Program-made: the position numbers and the translations under genes | Origin: Pasteurella testudinis DSM 23072 | Lineage (GTDB): Bacteria; Pseudomonadota; Gammaproteobacteria; Enterobacterales; Pasteurellaceae | NCBI RefSeq assembly: GCF_900176075.1 | Contig: NZ_FWWV01000046.1 | Location: 1 to 64,000, forward strand | Reading direction: 5' to 3' | Length of the DNA: 64,000 bases | Notes under the pieces: model-generated | What the model saw: only the letters and a program-made list of their open reading frames with translations | Told to the model about the DNA's origin: nothing | Databases searched by the model: none | Shown: positions 9,439 through 18,955 of the stretch, piece by piece | Layout of the letters: every line of letters starts with the position of its first letter | Position numbering within the stretch: the first letter of the stretch is position 1

Positions 9439-10116
9439 ATGACATTGCTGCTATCTATAATTAATCTATTTTCGACTTATTATCTTTTGCTGATAAATAT
9501 CGGAATTTTGATTTGTTTGATACTGCTTTGCTTATTTTGTTACTTTCACTATAAAAAAGAACAATATTTTCTATGGTGCGGATTATCTGCTATTTTTTGG
9601 ATCGTGTTTATTAGCGCAACGCCCATTTATGCCGAACAATTATTTTATAACGACACTCCACTCTCTAACCTTAACCAAATAATACTCACGGCATTTATTA
9701 TTTTTTTTAATCTGTTTAACCTTACTTTCAGCGCCCAACCATTTATTAAAGCAGAACAAAGCGCTGTTTACGTTATCAACTTACTTATCCTGTTATTATG
9801 GTTGATACCGTACTTTTCGCTCAGCCTGTTATTTGGATTCGCCGCATACATGGCGGTGTTATTAATGCTGAACCACATCATGAATATGCTAATCTGTAAA
9901 TCAAGCCATTCATTGCGTCTGGCTCTCTTATTAATGCTCGGCTTAACACTGGGTTTGATAGAATTTTTCAAATATTTGGGCTTGATTTACTATCAAACTT
10001 CACTCATTTTACCAATCTCACTGTTGTTCAGCCTTGGGTTGAGCGTGATGATGTTGGTCGATCTGCGCCAAGCGCGCAAATCCGCAATAAACGCTCACTG
10101 GCAAGCACACCGATAA
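9439..10116 (+). CDS. Multi-pass membrane protein paired with response regulator
   Basis: 225 residues with about seven hydrophobic segments and a short basic tail (LRQARKSAINAHWQAHR). The ATG at 9439 comes two bases after the regulator stop, so the genes are surely cotranscribed. The layout resembles the membrane sensor part of some histidine kinases (seven-span input modules), but there is no H box, no ATP-binding domain and no room for one. The protein is rich in Leu/Ile/Phe. I do not recognise a family. It may sense a signal and act on the regulator directly or through a kinase elsewhere. A terminator follows. Confidence 0.7.
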   Translation: MTLLLSIINLFSTYYLLLINIGILICLILLCLFCYFHYKKEQYFLWCGLSAIFWIVFISATPIYAEQLFYNDTPLSNLNQIILTAFIIFFNLFNLTFSAQPFIKAEQSAVYVINLLILLLWLIPYFSLSLLFGFAAYMAVLLMLNHIMNMLICKSSHSLRLALLLMLGLTLGLIEFFKYLGLIYYQTSLILPISLLFSLGLSVMMLVDLRQARKSAINAHWQAHR

Positions 10117-10169
10117 TCCAACTGGTCTTTTGCTTTTAAATTTTATACAATCTGCACGATTTTATACTT

Positions 10170-10207
10170 GTTCAAGCGCCAGTAGCTTATCCTCGGCGCG
10201 CTTGAAC
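10170..10207 (+). terminator. Terminator of the regulator/membrane protein pair
   Basis: GTTCAAGCGC (10170-10179) and GCGCTTGAAC (10198-10207) form a perfect 10-bp stem with an 18-nt loop, followed by TTTTTATTTTT. It lies about 50 bases past the membrane protein gene and 30 bases before rimO. Confidence 0.85.
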
Positions 10208-10236
10208 TTTTTATTTTTGAAATGTTGAGAAATGAT

Positions 10237-11571
10237 ATGAATACACCCAATATCGGCTTTTTAAGTTTAGGTTGCCCGAAAAACCTGGTCGACTCCGAAC
10301 GGATTTTAACCGAATTACGCACCGACGGCTATAATATCGTGCCCAGCTATGAAAACGCCGACTTGGTGATCGTCAACACCTGCGGCTTTATCGATAGTGC
10401 GGTTCAAGAATCGCTGGAAGCGATCGGCGAAGCCCTCACCGAAAACGGCAAAGTGATCGTCACCGGCTGTCTGGGCGCCAAAGAAGATCAGATCCGCCAA
10501 GTACACCCCAAAGTGCTGGAAGTCAGTGGTCCGCATAGCTATGAAACTGTGTTAAAACAAGTACATAAATATGTGCCGAAACCGGAATACAATCCGTATA
10601 TCAACCTTGTGCCGAAACAAGGGGTGAAACTGACGCCGAAACACTACGCCTATCTGAAAATTTCCGAAGGCTGCGATCACCGCTGCACCTTCTGTATCAT
10701 TCCGTCGATGCGCGGTGATTTGGACAGTCGCCCAATCGGCAATGTGCTGGACGAAGCGAAGCGCTTGGCAGACGCCGGCGTGAAAGAACTATTGGTGGTT
10801 TCGCAAGACACTTCGGCTTATACCTTGGATAAAACCAAAGCCGACAAAAGCAAAACCGCGTTCTGGAACGGCATGCCGATCAAAAACGATCTGCTGTCGT
10901 TATGCGAACAGCTTGCCAAACTGGGAATCTGGGTGCGCCTGCATTATATCTATCCGTATCCGCACGTCGATAAATTGATTCCGCTGATGGCGGAAGGCAA
11001 AATTTTGCCGTATCTGGATATTCCGCTGCAACACGCCAGCCCGAAAATTCTAAAAGCGATGAAACGCCCCGGCTCGATTGACCGCACTTTGGAGCGGATC
11101 AAAAACTGGCGCAAAATTTGCCCCGACCTGACCCTGCGTTCGACTTTTATCGTCGGTTTTCCGGGGGAAACGGAAGAAGATTTTCAATTATTATTGGATT
11201 TTCTGCAAGAAGCGCAACTGGATCGGGTCGGCTGTTTCAAATTCAGTCCGGTTGACGGCGCTGTCGCCACCGAGATGGCGGATCAAATACCGGAGGAAGT
11301 GAAAGAAGAACGCTTCCACCGTTTTATGCAGCTGCAACAGCACATTTCCGCACAACGGCTGCAACAAAAAATCGGCAAAACTCTCGCCGTGATTATCGAT
11401 GAAATCGACGAACAAGGGATTATCGGCCGCTCAATGGCAGACGCACCGGAAATCGACGGTTTGGTTTATTTGGACAATCCGCAACAAAGTGCGGTTAAGA
11501 TCGGCGACATCGTGCAAGCTACCATTCACAACGCCGATGAATATGATTTATGGGGAGAGATTATCGATTAA
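10237..11571 (+). CDS. rimO: Ribosomal protein S12 methylthiotransferase
   Basis: Radical-SAM enzyme that adds a methylthio group to the conserved aspartate of ribosomal protein S12. The 444 residues (start [16 protein letters not shown]) show the N-terminal MTTase domain with its cluster cysteines (LGCPKN, NTCGF, TGCLG), the radical-SAM motif [11 protein letters not shown] at about 150, and a C-terminal TRAM domain. GAGAAA precedes the ATG at 10237; an ATG five codons earlier is possible but the MNTP start fits homologues. It is transcribed alone between two terminators. Confidence 0.95.
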   Translation: MNTPNIGFLSLGCPKNLVDSERILTELRTDGYNIVPSYENADLVIVNTCGFIDSAVQESLEAIGEALTENGKVIVTGCLGAKEDQIRQVHPKVLEVSGPHSYETVLKQVHKYVPKPEYNPYINLVPKQGVKLTPKHYAYLKISEGCDHRCTFCIIPSMRGDLDSRPIGNVLDEAKRLADAGVKELLVVSQDTSAYTLDKTKADKSKTAFWNGMPIKNDLLSLCEQLAKLGIWVRLHYIYPYPHVDKLIPLMAEGKILPYLDIPLQHASPKILKAMKRPGSIDRTLERIKNWRKICPDLTLRSTFIVGFPGETEEDFQLLLDFLQEAQLDRVGCFKFSPVDGAVATEMADQIPEEVKEERFHRFMQLQQHISAQRLQQKIGKTLAVIIDEIDEQGIIGRSMADAPEIDGLVYLDNPQQSAVKIGDIVQATIHNADEYDLWGEIID

Positions 11572-11591
11572 GTAAAAACCGCACTTTGCTC

Positions 11592-11640
11592 CGCTCAAAT
11601 AAAAAACGGCAGATGTTAACTGCCGTTTTTTATTTGAGCG
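11592..11640. terminator. Bidirectional terminator between rimO and hpt
   Basis: Two perfectly complementary 21-nt arms (11592-11612 and 11620-11640) enclose a 7-nt loop. Each arm contains an A/T tract next to the GC-rich top stem, so it can stop both rimO (plus) and hpt (minus). Confidence 0.9.
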
Positions 11641-11652
11641 TTAAATATCGCT

Positions 11653-12195
11653 TTACTCTTCTTCCAACACCACTTTGCCGATATAGCCCAAATTGCGGTA
11701 TTGTTGCGCATAGTCAATGCCGAAGCCGACCACAAATTCGTCCGGAATGGCGAAACCAACCCAATCGACCGGCACTTCCACTTCACGGCGTGACGGTTTG
11801 TCCAACAAAGTACAAATGGTCAGTGAAGCCGGTTCGCGCAACAATAGAATTTGGCGGACTTTGTCCAGCGTATAACCGGTGTCGATGATGTCTTCGACAA
11901 TTAAAACGTGCTTGCCTTTAATGTCGCCGTCCAAATCTTTGGAGATTTTAACATCGTGGTTGGAATACATGCCCGAACCGTAGCTGGTGGTGGTCATAAA
12001 ATCAATTTCGGTCGGCAAATCAATGTTTCTGACCAAGTCGGCAAGGAACATAAACGAGCCTTTGAGCAAACCGACCGCCACCAATTTATCAGCGCCGTTA
12101 TGCTGATAAAAACGGCTGATTTCAGCGCCCAATTCTTGTATGCGCGATGTGGTTTCTTGCGTGCTGATCAGGGTTTCGACATGATGTTTTTTCAT
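11653..12195 (-). CDS. hpt: Hypoxanthine phosphoribosyltransferase
   Basis: Purine salvage enzyme converting hypoxanthine (and guanine) plus PRPP to IMP (GMP). The 180 residues start [10 protein letters not shown]; the PRPP motif is [15 protein letters not shown]. Length and motifs fit E. coli Hpt. The ATG at 12195 is preceded by AAGGTAA; an upstream in-frame start twelve codons earlier lacks support. The promoter must lie right of 12195, beside the terminator of the candidate small RNA. Confidence 0.93.
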   Translation of the reverse strand: MKKHHVETLISTQETTSRIQELGAEISRFYQHNGADKLVAVGLLKGSFMFLADLVRNIDLPTEIDFMTTTSYGSGMYSNHDVKISKDLDGDIKGKHVLIVEDIIDTGYTLDKVRQILLLREPASLTICTLLDKPSRREVEVPVDWVGFAIPDEFVVGFGIDYAQQYRNLGYIGKVVLEEE

Positions 12196-12278
12196 TGTAT
12201 TACCTTGTGGTCTGTAGCCTTGTTTATTCAAGTGGATTATCGTCGCTATAATAGCATATTGAAAATAATTATTTGCAG

Positions 12279-12396
12279 AAAAAACAAAGGCTGGAGCAAG
12301 CTCCAGCCAGTGACCCTAACGAATTTACTTTTTACTCTACATCTGCTCGACTGCTATCACAATCTATGCGGACTTTTCGCTGCACTCCTGCAACTG
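12279..12396 (-). ncRNA. Candidate Fur-controlled small RNA, about 118 nt
   Basis: No protein gene fits here, yet the minus strand has a complete transcription unit. A TTGACA -35 (12430-12425), a 16-base spacer and an extended TGT-TATGAT -10 (12408-12403) put the transcript start near 12396. It ends in a perfect hairpin GGCTGGAGC-TT-GCTCCAGCC (12308-12289) followed by TTTGTTTTTT (to 12279). A Fur-box-like sequence overlaps the -35. Within the RNA, ATTGTGATAG (12363-12354) and GTAGAGTAAA (12340-12331) are complementary to the acnB 5' untranslated region. The terminator could also serve pmbA, whose stop is at 12461, but that would not explain the promoter. Expression and the exact ends are inferred. 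Confidence 0.7.
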
Positions 12397-12402
12397 GCAA
12401 TC

Positions 12403-12447
12403 ATCATAACAGGTTATCTTTTCATGTCAATGATAATTATTCTTATT
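12403..12447 (-). promoter_or_regulatory. sigma70 promoter with overlapping Fur-box-like site
   Basis: TTGACA at 12430-12425 and TATGAT at 12408-12403, the latter with an extended -10 TG. The 19 bases at 12447-12429 (minus strand) match the Fur consensus GATAATGATAATCATTATC at 13 positions by eye and overlap the -35, a position where iron-loaded Fur would block RNA polymerase. Confidence 0.6.
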
Positions 12448-12460
12448 TCTAAAAAATAAT

Positions 12461-13831
12461 TTAATTGCCGGAAATTTTCATTTCGTCGAGCAGAATCGAA
12501 CCGGTTTGAATATTGGAGCGCTGTTCGATATCATCGGCCACCGCTACCATATTGCGCAACATCGTTTGCAACTGTCCGGCAATGGTGATTTCATGCACCG
12601 GATACTGAATCACGCCGTTTTCCACCCAAAAACCGGCAGCGCCTTGCGAATAATCGCCGGTAACTAAATTAACGCCGTTGCCCATCACATCGGTCACCAA
12701 CAATCCCGTTCCCATCTGTTTTAACAACGCCGCCAAACCGCCTTTGGCGCTGGCTTTCACCAGCCAGTTATGAATCCCACCGGCGTGTCCGGTGCTTTGC
12801 ATGCCCAATTTTTTGGCGCTGTAAGTGGTCAACAGATAGGTCTGCAAAATCCCGTTTTTGATGATCTCGCGCGCTTGGGTTTTCACCCCTTCGCTGTCAA
12901 ACGGTGATGATGCCAAGCGCCCTTGCAAGTGCGGTTGTTCGTTGATTTCAAACCACGACGGCAAAATTTGGCAACCCAATTTATCCAATAAAAAACTGGA
13001 TTTGCGATAAATACTGCTGCCGCTTGCCGCCCCGACCAATGAGCCGATTAAACCGGTCGCCACATCATTCAAAAAGACCACCGGTGCGGTTTGGGTGGCT
13101 AATTTCTGTGCCGACAGCCGAGCTACGGTTTTTTCGGCGCAGTGCTGCCCGACCCATTGCGGCGACTCCAATTCCTGAAAGCGGCGGGAAACGGTATATT
13201 CGTAATCCCGTTCCATCTGCTGATCGGCGGCGGCAATCACACTGCAAGACAGCGAATAGCGGCTGGAAAGATAGCTGTTCAACACCCCTTCGCTATTGCC
13301 GTAAACCCGAATGCCACTGTGCGCATTAAAGCTCGCGCCTTCGCTGTTGACGATACGCGAATCTGCGGCCAACGCTTGCGACTCGCTTTCCAACGCCAAC
13401 GCAACCGCACTATCCACATCAATTTCATAAGGGTGATACAGATCCAAATCCGGCGGATCAAATGCTAACAGGGCTTTTTCCGGTAAGCCGTTAAACGGAT
13501 CTTCCGAAGTATATTTGGCAATGCTCAACGCTGCTTCGACCGCACTTTTTACTGCTTGCTGCGATAGATCCGATGTCGAGGCATTGCCCTTGCGCTGCCC
13601 GAGATAGACCGAAATACCCAATGCACCGTCATTATTAAATTCAATATTTTCAATCTGTTGCAAACGGGTAGACACCGACAGCCCCGCGCTTTTGGTCGCT
13701 CCGACTTGCGCCTGCGCACCGGCTTGCTGCGCCAGCTTGAGCGCAAACTCAGCGGCGGCAAGCAATTCGCTCTGCTGCTGTTTTAATAAATCCTGACTTT
13801 CATATTGTTGTGTCATCTTGTTGTTATCCAT
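12461..13831 (-). CDS. pmbA: Metalloprotease TldE/PmbA
   Basis: Partner subunit of the TldD/TldE protease, which in E. coli matures microcin B17 and degrades CcdA. The 456 residues include the PmbA signatures [14 protein letters not shown] near the N-terminus and the long C-terminal domain ([25 protein letters not shown]-like stretch). A second ATG at 13816 has GGATAA nine bases upstream and may be the true start; the first ATG has no clear site. It is divergent from darP, as in E. coli. tldD is not in the window. Confidence 0.92.
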   Translation of the reverse strand: MDNNKMTQQYESQDLLKQQQSELLAAAEFALKLAQQAGAQAQVGATKSAGLSVSTRLQQIENIEFNNDGALGISVYLGQRKGNASTSDLSQQAVKSAVEAALSIAKYTSEDPFNGLPEKALLAFDPPDLDLYHPYEIDVDSAVALALESESQALAADSRIVNSEGASFNAHSGIRVYGNSEGVLNSYLSSRYSLSCSVIAAADQQMERDYEYTVSRRFQELESPQWVGQHCAEKTVARLSAQKLATQTAPVVFLNDVATGLIGSLVGAASGSSIYRKSSFLLDKLGCQILPSWFEINEQPHLQGRLASSPFDSEGVKTQAREIIKNGILQTYLLTTYSAKKLGMQSTGHAGGIHNWLVKASAKGGLAALLKQMGTGLLVTDVMGNGVNLVTGDYSQGAAGFWVENGVIQYPVHEITIAGQLQTMLRNMVAVADDIEQRSNIQTGSILLDEMKISGN

Positions 13832-13949
13832 ACTTTTATGAAAATTTAAGCGCTAATTCTACCCTACTTTTCGCGGTAATTCTCAAATTATGCAATGTTA
13901 TGCTATGATTAGCGCTAATTTTGAACCGGAAACCCGATTATAGACGATT

Positions 13950-14501
13950 ATGAACAAACACCCTGAACATGATATTGATTTTTTAGATGACCATTTACAA
14001 GACGAAGAACAAGAAGAAATTATCTGGGTCAGCAAAAGCGAAATTAAACGCGACGCCGAAGCACTGAAAAAATTCGGCGCTAAACTGGTGGCGCTGACGC
14101 CAGCAAACTTGGAAAAAATACCGTTGAGCGAAAAACTGGCCGATGCCATCGAGCTGGCACAACGTTCGCAACGGGGAGCATTGCGCCGTCAGTTGCAATA
14201 TATCGGCAAGCTGCTGCGCAACACCGATGTCGAGCCGCTGCAAGAAGCGCTGGACAAGCTGGAAAACAAGCACAACCAGCAGCAGGCGGTGTTCCACCGT
14301 TTGGAACACTTGCGTGATCAACTGCTGGAAAGCGATAGCAACAGCGTGCTGTCGCAACTGATTGCACAATATCCGGATTTGGATATTCAACATCTGCGTA
14401 ATTTGATCCGCGGCGCACAAAAAGAGCGCGCGGCACAAAAACCACCGAAATTTTACCGTGAAATTTTCCAGTATTTAAAAGAATTGGAAACCAGCGAGTA
14501 A
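13950..14501 (+). CDS. darP: Ribosome-associated protein DarP (YjgA)
   Basis: Small helical factor for assembly of the 50S subunit. The 183 residues start with an acidic tract ([18 protein letters not shown]) followed by [18 protein letters not shown], which is the family signature, and are helical throughout. The pairing with divergent pmbA is conserved. It converges on recR. Confidence 0.93.
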   Translation: MNKHPEHDIDFLDDHLQDEEQEEIIWVSKSEIKRDAEALKKFGAKLVALTPANLEKIPLSEKLADAIELAQRSQRGALRRQLQYIGKLLRNTDVEPLQEALDKLENKHNQQQAVFHRLEHLRDQLLESDSNSVLSQLIAQYPDLDIQHLRNLIRGAQKERAAQKPPKFYREIFQYLKELETSE

Positions 14502-14582
14502 AACAAAATACATTACCGTCGTGACTATTTACTCGGAAATAGTAAAGGCATAGCAGACAAAATCCTGACCGGTAAAGTGCGG

Positions 14583-15185
14583 TTATTTTACTTCCCTGCG
14601 TCCTAAAAACGAATGGGATAAGGTGGTGCCGTCGACATTTTCCAGCTCGCCGCCCACCGGAATGCCGTGTGCAATACGAGTGACGTTGATGTCGTATTGG
14701 CGGCAGAGTTCGGCAATATAATTGGCGGTGGCATCGCCCTCGACCGTCGGATTGGTGGCTAAAATCACTTCTTCAAACGCCTCTTGCTGCAAGCGCTGTT
14801 GTAGCAGATCCAAACCGATATCGCGCGGTCCGATTCCGTCCAACGGCGACAAATGCCCCATTAACACGAAATAGCGGCCGGAATATTGCCCTGTCATTTC
14901 AAGCGCTTGGATATCCGACGGCATTTCTACCACGCATAATTGACGGTTCTGCTGGCGGCGGGGATTTTTGCAAATCGCGCAGCTCTCCTCTTCGGTGAAC
15001 GTGCGACACTGGCTGCAATGCCCGATTTTACTCATCGCCTCCTGCAAGGCTTGCGCCAAATTGATGCCGCCGCTGCGGTTGCGCTGCAACAGGTGGTACG
15101 CCATGCGCTGTGCGGATTTCGGCCCGACGCCGGGCAAACAGCGCAGCGCTTCCATTAAGTGCTCCAATAATGGACTGATTTGCAT
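14583..15185 (-). CDS. recR: Recombination mediator RecR
   Basis: Acts with RecF and RecO to load RecA on gapped DNA. The 200 residues start [10 protein letters not shown]; they hold the helix-hairpin-helix ([17 protein letters not shown]), the zinc finger [16 protein letters not shown] and a Toprim domain ([12 protein letters not shown]...). The ATG at 15185 gives the usual length; starts further upstream add a stretch that includes an uptake signal. It follows ybaB on the same strand, a common arrangement, although a hairpin and a repeat separate them. Confidence 0.95.
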   Translation of the reverse strand: MQISPLLEHLMEALRCLPGVGPKSAQRMAYHLLQRNRSGGINLAQALQEAMSKIGHCSQCRTFTEEESCAICKNPRRQQNRQLCVVEMPSDIQALEMTGQYSGRYFVLMGHLSPLDGIGPRDIGLDLLQQRLQQEAFEEVILATNPTVEGDATANYIAELCRQYDINVTRIAHGIPVGGELENVDGTTLSHSFLGRREVK

Positions 15186-15207
15186 AACTCTATCTCTTAA
15201 TAAACTA

Positions 15208-15228
15208 AACCGCACTTGAAGTGCGGTT
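15208..15228. terminator. Inverted uptake-signal hairpin between ybaB and recR
   Basis: AACCGCACTT and AAGTGCGGTT abut with a single G between them. The loop would have to open some pairs, so it is a weak terminator candidate. It lies just upstream of the recR start. Confidence 0.35.
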
Positions 15229-15261
15229 CCAAGATTAAAATACACTATCTTGATTACAAAA

Positions 15262-15368
15262 GTAGAGGCGGATTAACTATCCGCCCGTTTACGAAGTACG
15301 ATATAAGCATTGAATTGATAGTGAAAAAATATAAAGTGCGGTGCGGACGGATGTTGATCCGCCCCTAC
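15262..15368. repeat. REP-like hairpin pair (REPIN-like), copy A
   Basis: Left unit (15262-15286) is GTAG followed by a GGCGGAT/ATCCGCC hairpin; the right unit (15345-15368) is the same motif on the other strand, ending CCTAC. The spacer of about 58 bases contains an uptake signal. It matches copy B (39973-40080) along its whole length. GTAG at the foot of a palindrome is the hallmark of REP elements, and two inverted REPs make a REPIN. Confidence 0.75.
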
Positions 15369-15405
15369 TTGCCTACTTGCCTTTTATCAACAATCTAAGC
15401 CGCCA

Positions 15406-15735
15406 TTAAAACGGCATTTTAAATCCCGGCGGCAATTGCATACCGGAAGTGACGGACGCCATTTTCTCTTTCTGCAGTTCTTCCGCGCGGCGTACCGCAT
15501 CGTTAAACGCCGCCGCAACCAAATCTTCCAACATCTCTTTGTCGTCTTCCATCAGCGACGGATCAATCTCGATACGACGGCAGTTGTGTGCGCCGTTGAC
15601 GGTCACTTTCACCAAACCGGCGCCGGATTCGCCGGTCACTTCCAGTTTCGCCACTTCTTCCTGCATTTGCTGCATACGCTCCTGCATTTGCTGCGCCTGC
15701 TTCATTAAGTTGCCTAAACCGCCTTTTCCAAACAT
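15406..15735 (-). CDS. ybaB: Nucleoid-associated protein YbaB/EbfC
   Basis: DNA-binding homodimer of 109 residues. It starts [20 protein letters not shown] with a Met/Gln-rich helix, followed by the core [19 protein letters not shown], typical for the family. It sits between dnaX and recR, the usual dnaX-ybaB-recR order. Confidence 0.94.
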   Translation of the reverse strand: MFGKGGLGNLMKQAQQMQERMQQMQEEVAKLEVTGESGAGLVKVTVNGAHNCRRIEIDPSLMEDDKEMLEDLVAAAFNDAVRRAEELQKEKMASVTSGMQLPPGFKMPF

Positions 15736-15827
15736 AATCTACTCTCTTTTCTGTCAATAAGAATGGTTAATCAAAATCAGGCGGTCATTCTAGCGTAAAT
15801 TTATCCGCCTGCAAATAGCTACCCTCG

Positions 15828-18266
15828 TTATCCTACCGCGCGGATACTGTCCAAATCCAGCACCGCATCAAACTCCTGCTGTAACAATGCCAACTGCGGA
15901 TCGTGCTGCAGCGCTTGTTTGGCTTGTTCGCCCAATTCCAAATAGACTTGACGGCGTTGTTCCAACGGTGTCAAACGGCTGCGATCGGCTTCGATTTGAA
16001 TCTCCAACCGCACTTGGCGTTGATAAAACTCGCTGAGCTGCTGCGCCAGCGGCTTAATATAACGTTCGTTATTTAAATTGGACTGCTCCGGCCGCAAGCC
16101 CAGCACCACCACTTTTTCATCTTGCCGATTGTCATCTTCCTGCAACAACAGCGAATTCAGCCCAAGCTGTTTCACCATGCCGCTCACACTCAATTTTTCA
16201 ATCATATCCGACCAGTGATCACGCTCAGCGCTGAGTTTTAACACTTTCGCCACCAGCTCGGGCGTTCGCTCCTGCAAAATCGCCTGTTTGATATCCGACG
16301 GACGCAAGCGGTTATCGGCGGTCTGCTCCAGCTCCGGATTAGACCATTGCCAGTGGTAATCTTCGCCGATAACATCGCTGATTGCCTCGCTGTCATCGTC
16401 GTCTTTCAATTCATCCGCATTCGGCAACGGTTCGGCTTGGATCGGCGTTTGAACATGCTTATTGCGGTTACCGACCGCACTTTGCTGATCGGTACTGATC
16501 CGGTTCAAGCGCTCCATGATTTCCAACGACTTTTCTTTCAACGGCATACTGCGATTGTCGGCAAGTGCGGTTTCCGCTTTATCGTTTTGACTGGCGGATG
16601 AAGGCTGTGGCGTTAGTTTAGGGCTTTTTTTTTGAGTGGTTTGGCGCAATTTATCTCTGGCACGCAAGGCTTTCAATGCCGCCGACTCGCCTGTGGCGGC
16701 GTTTTCTGCGCTTGTCGTTTCTGTACTTGCTGTTTCTGCGTTTGCCGTTCTTGCACTTGCCATTGCGGTGATTTGCGGCTCTGCTGTTGCTGCAATCGCT
16801 TCCACTTCGACCTGCTCTGCTGCTGGGTCGACTACGCCCATTTCAGCTACGCTGATTTCAGGATTCTCGGCTAGGCTGTCAAGCCGTTCAAATTGGGTTG
16901 CGTGAGGCATGACTGATTGAGCCGTCACTGTGGCAGATTCGGCAACCGTACTTTGCTGCGCCGTCAGCGGCGGCTGCGCTGTCGTCAGTTGTTCTGCCGT
17001 TCGTTGCTCTACTGCCCGTTGCTCTACTGTCCGTTGCAGCGTGGTCTGCTGCGGCGCTGTTTCCGCTTGATTTAAGGTTTGGCGCAGTTGATCCACATGC
17101 TGACGGGCATTCTCGGCACTGTTTTTGATTTTACTGTGATTGCCAGCGCTATCCTGCGGACTGTGCTGCTCCGCACTTTTCTCCCAGTGCAGCAGTTTCG
17201 GGTGAAACGCCAGCGCACGCAGCATGGTCATTTCGACACCGCTGCGTTGATCCGGCGCATACGGCAGCTCTTTACGTCCGACCAGCATTAATTGGTAATA
17301 ATATTGCACGTCTTCCGGCGGTAAATTGCGTGCCAAAAAGTCAATCCGATCCTCTGTATCCGCACTCGGTTTCAACAGTTGGCGCATGGCGATTTGGTGC
17401 AAATGCGTGGCGATTTCCTGTAGCAACTGATCCCATTCCACACCTTTTTCCGCCACCTGCCGCACCGCTTTCATGATGGCTTCGCCGTCGGCGAGCTGCA
17501 AGGCCTGAATAATATCCAGCGCCTGTTCGCTGTCGAGCGTGCCCAACATGTGATGTACAATCTCGGCGGTGATATTGCCTTTACTCACCGCAATTGCCTG
17601 ATCGGTCAAGCTCAAAGAGTCACGGATACTGCCTTTTGCCGCTTTGGCGATGTAATCCAACGCATTGCGCTGATACGGAATATCTTCCTGTTGTAGAATC
17701 ATTTCCAAATGATCGGCAATCTGCACCGGTTCCAGCGCTTTTAAATGAAACTGGATACAACGCGATAAAATGGTGATCGGCAGTTTGTGCGGATCAGTGG
17801 TTGCCAAAAGAAATTTGACATATTCCGGCGGCTCTTCCAATGTTTTCAACAACGCATTAAAACTGTGGCGTGACAGCATGTGCACTTCATCGATCAGATA
17901 GATTTTGTAGCGCCCTTGCACCGGTTTGTACTGCACGTTGTCCAGCAGTTCACGAGTGTCCTCTACCTTGGTGCGCGAAGCGGCGTCGATCTCCAACAGG
18001 TCGATAAAACGGCCTTCTTCAATCGCCCGACAATTTTCACATTCGCCGCACGGTTCGGCGGTCACGCCGTGTTCGCAATTCAGCCCTTTGGCAAACAGAC
18101 GGGCAATCGAGGTTTTGCCCACGCCGCGTGTTCCGGAAAACAGATAGGCGTGGTGCAGCCGATTGCTCTCCAATCCGTTGGCAAGTGCGGTCAGAACATG
18201 TTCTTGTCCCACCACTTGAGAAAACCGCTGCGGTCGCCATTTTCTGGCGAGAACCTGATAACTCAT
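15828..18266 (-). CDS. dnaX: DNA polymerase III tau/gamma subunit
   Basis: Clamp-loader ATPase. The 812-residue product is tau. The AAA+ part has Walker A (FSGTRGVGKTSIAR), four zinc-ligand cysteines (CEHGVTAEPCGECENC) and Walker B (LIDEVHML). The C-terminal part should bind polymerase alpha and DnaB. Residues about 370-640 form a long low-complexity linker with pentapeptide repeats (VEQR/AEQ type and SAENA/AETAS type). An A9 tract at codons 545-548 would allow a shortened gamma of about 549 residues. It is longer than E. coli tau (643 residues), mostly because of the linker. apt lies 46 bases upstream on the same strand. Confidence 0.95.
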   Translation of the reverse strand: MSYQVLARKWRPQRFSQVVGQEHVLTALANGLESNRLHHAYLFSGTRGVGKTSIARLFAKGLNCEHGVTAEPCGECENCRAIEEGRFIDLLEIDAASRTKVEDTRELLDNVQYKPVQGRYKIYLIDEVHMLSRHSFNALLKTLEEPPEYVKFLLATTDPHKLPITILSRCIQFHLKALEPVQIADHLEMILQQEDIPYQRNALDYIAKAAKGSIRDSLSLTDQAIAVSKGNITAEIVHHMLGTLDSEQALDIIQALQLADGEAIMKAVRQVAEKGVEWDQLLQEIATHLHQIAMRQLLKPSADTEDRIDFLARNLPPEDVQYYYQLMLVGRKELPYAPDQRSGVEMTMLRALAFHPKLLHWEKSAEQHSPQDSAGNHSKIKNSAENARQHVDQLRQTLNQAETAPQQTTLQRTVEQRAVEQRTAEQLTTAQPPLTAQQSTVAESATVTAQSVMPHATQFERLDSLAENPEISVAEMGVVDPAAEQVEVEAIAATAEPQITAMASARTANAETASTETTSAENAATGESAALKALRARDKLRQTTQKKSPKLTPQPSSASQNDKAETALADNRSMPLKEKSLEIMERLNRISTDQQSAVGNRNKHVQTPIQAEPLPNADELKDDDDSEAISDVIGEDYHWQWSNPELEQTADNRLRPSDIKQAILQERTPELVAKVLKLSAERDHWSDMIEKLSVSGMVKQLGLNSLLLQEDDNRQDEKVVVLGLRPEQSNLNNERYIKPLAQQLSEFYQRQVRLEIQIEADRSRLTPLEQRRQVYLELGEQAKQALQHDPQLALLQQEFDAVLDLDSIRAVG
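16618..16634 (-). promoter_or_regulatory. dnaX slippery site producing gamma
   Basis: The minus strand reads CAA AAA AAA AGC in the tau frame, nine A in a row (16633-16625). A -1 ribosomal slip, or transcriptional insertion of one A, gives AAG CCC TAA, so translation stops after Lys-Pro at 16618. The shortened chain would have about 549 residues, like gamma of E. coli, where a similar A-rich heptamer is used. Confidence 0.75.
16701..16760 (-). repeat. 15-bp in-frame tandem repeat in dnaX linker
   Basis: Four imperfect 15-bp units coding Ala/Thr/Glu-rich pentapeptides of the tau linker. Confidence 0.6.
16986..17045 (-). repeat. 15-bp in-frame tandem repeat in dnaX linker
   Basis: About four units of the type CGTTGCTCTACTGCC (plus strand), coding TVEQR/AVEQR-like pentapeptides. 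Two central units are nearly identical. Confidence 0.65.
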
Positions 18267-18312
18267 CTGTTTTTTCTACTTTTGGTTGTGATCGATGGAT
18301 AAAACGTCAGAA

Positions 18313-18855
18313 TTAATGCCCGTCAAAACTGACCAGATGGTAGCTGTCGATACCGGATTTTTGCAGTCGTTCTGCGCCGCCCAACTCCGGCAGGCTGATG
18401 ATAAACGCCGCATTTTCCACTCTGCCGCCCAAACGGCGGATCAATTTCACGGTGGCTTCCACTGTACCGCCGGTTGCCAGTAAATCGTCGATAATCAGCA
18501 CGTTATCGTCGGCGTTGATCGCGTCGATATGAATTTCGAGCGTATCTTCGCCGTATTCCAACTGGTAATTTTGCGCAATGGTTTCGCGCGGCAATTTGCG
18601 TGGCTTGCGCACCAGCACAAACGGCAAACCCAACGCCAACGCCACCGGCGCACCGAAAATAAAACCGCGTGATTCGGTTCCGACCACTTTGGTAATGCCT
18701 TTATCTTTGTAATGTGCGGTAATTAAATCAACCGTTGCCTGAAACGCTGCCGGGACTTCGAGCAGGCTGGTGATGTCACGAAAAATAATGCCTTTTTTCG
18801 GATAATCCGGAATAGACTTGATCGAAGATTTAACTAACTCTAATGTTTGGCTCAT
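18313..18855 (-). CDS. apt: Adenine phosphoribosyltransferase
   Basis: Salvages adenine with PRPP to AMP. The 180 residues carry [20 protein letters not shown] near the start, [10 protein letters not shown], and the PRPP loop [13 protein letters not shown]. It precedes dnaX on the same strand with a 46-base gap, an order also seen in E. coli and Haemophilus. Confidence 0.96.
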   Translation of the reverse strand: MSQTLELVKSSIKSIPDYPKKGIIFRDITSLLEVPAAFQATVDLITAHYKDKGITKVVGTESRGFIFGAPVALALGLPFVLVRKPRKLPRETIAQNYQLEYGEDTLEIHIDAINADDNVLIIDDLLATGGTVEATVKLIRRLGGRVENAAFIISLPELGGAERLQKSGIDSYHLVSFDGH

Positions 18856-18882
18856 ATTTTAAACCTGAATAAAGAAGATAAC

Positions 18883-18905
18883 GCTGCCGCCGACAAAACG
18901 GCAGC
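18883..18905 (-). terminator. Weak hairpin after lpxM
   Basis: GCTGCCG and CGGCAGC with a 9-nt loop, lying between lpxM and apt. The T run on the minus strand is poor, so function is uncertain. Confidence 0.35.
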
Positions 18906-18955
18906 CTGATAAGCTGTAAAGGATAGCAAAACTCGCCCCTGCTGCAAATCCTTTC

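Noticed and set aside
11908-12459. A plus-strand open frame through the hpt 5' end and the candidate sRNA locus
   Set aside because: It lies antisense to hpt for most of its length, has low-complexity translated ends and no ribosome site. The promoter and terminator on the minus strand explain the region better.
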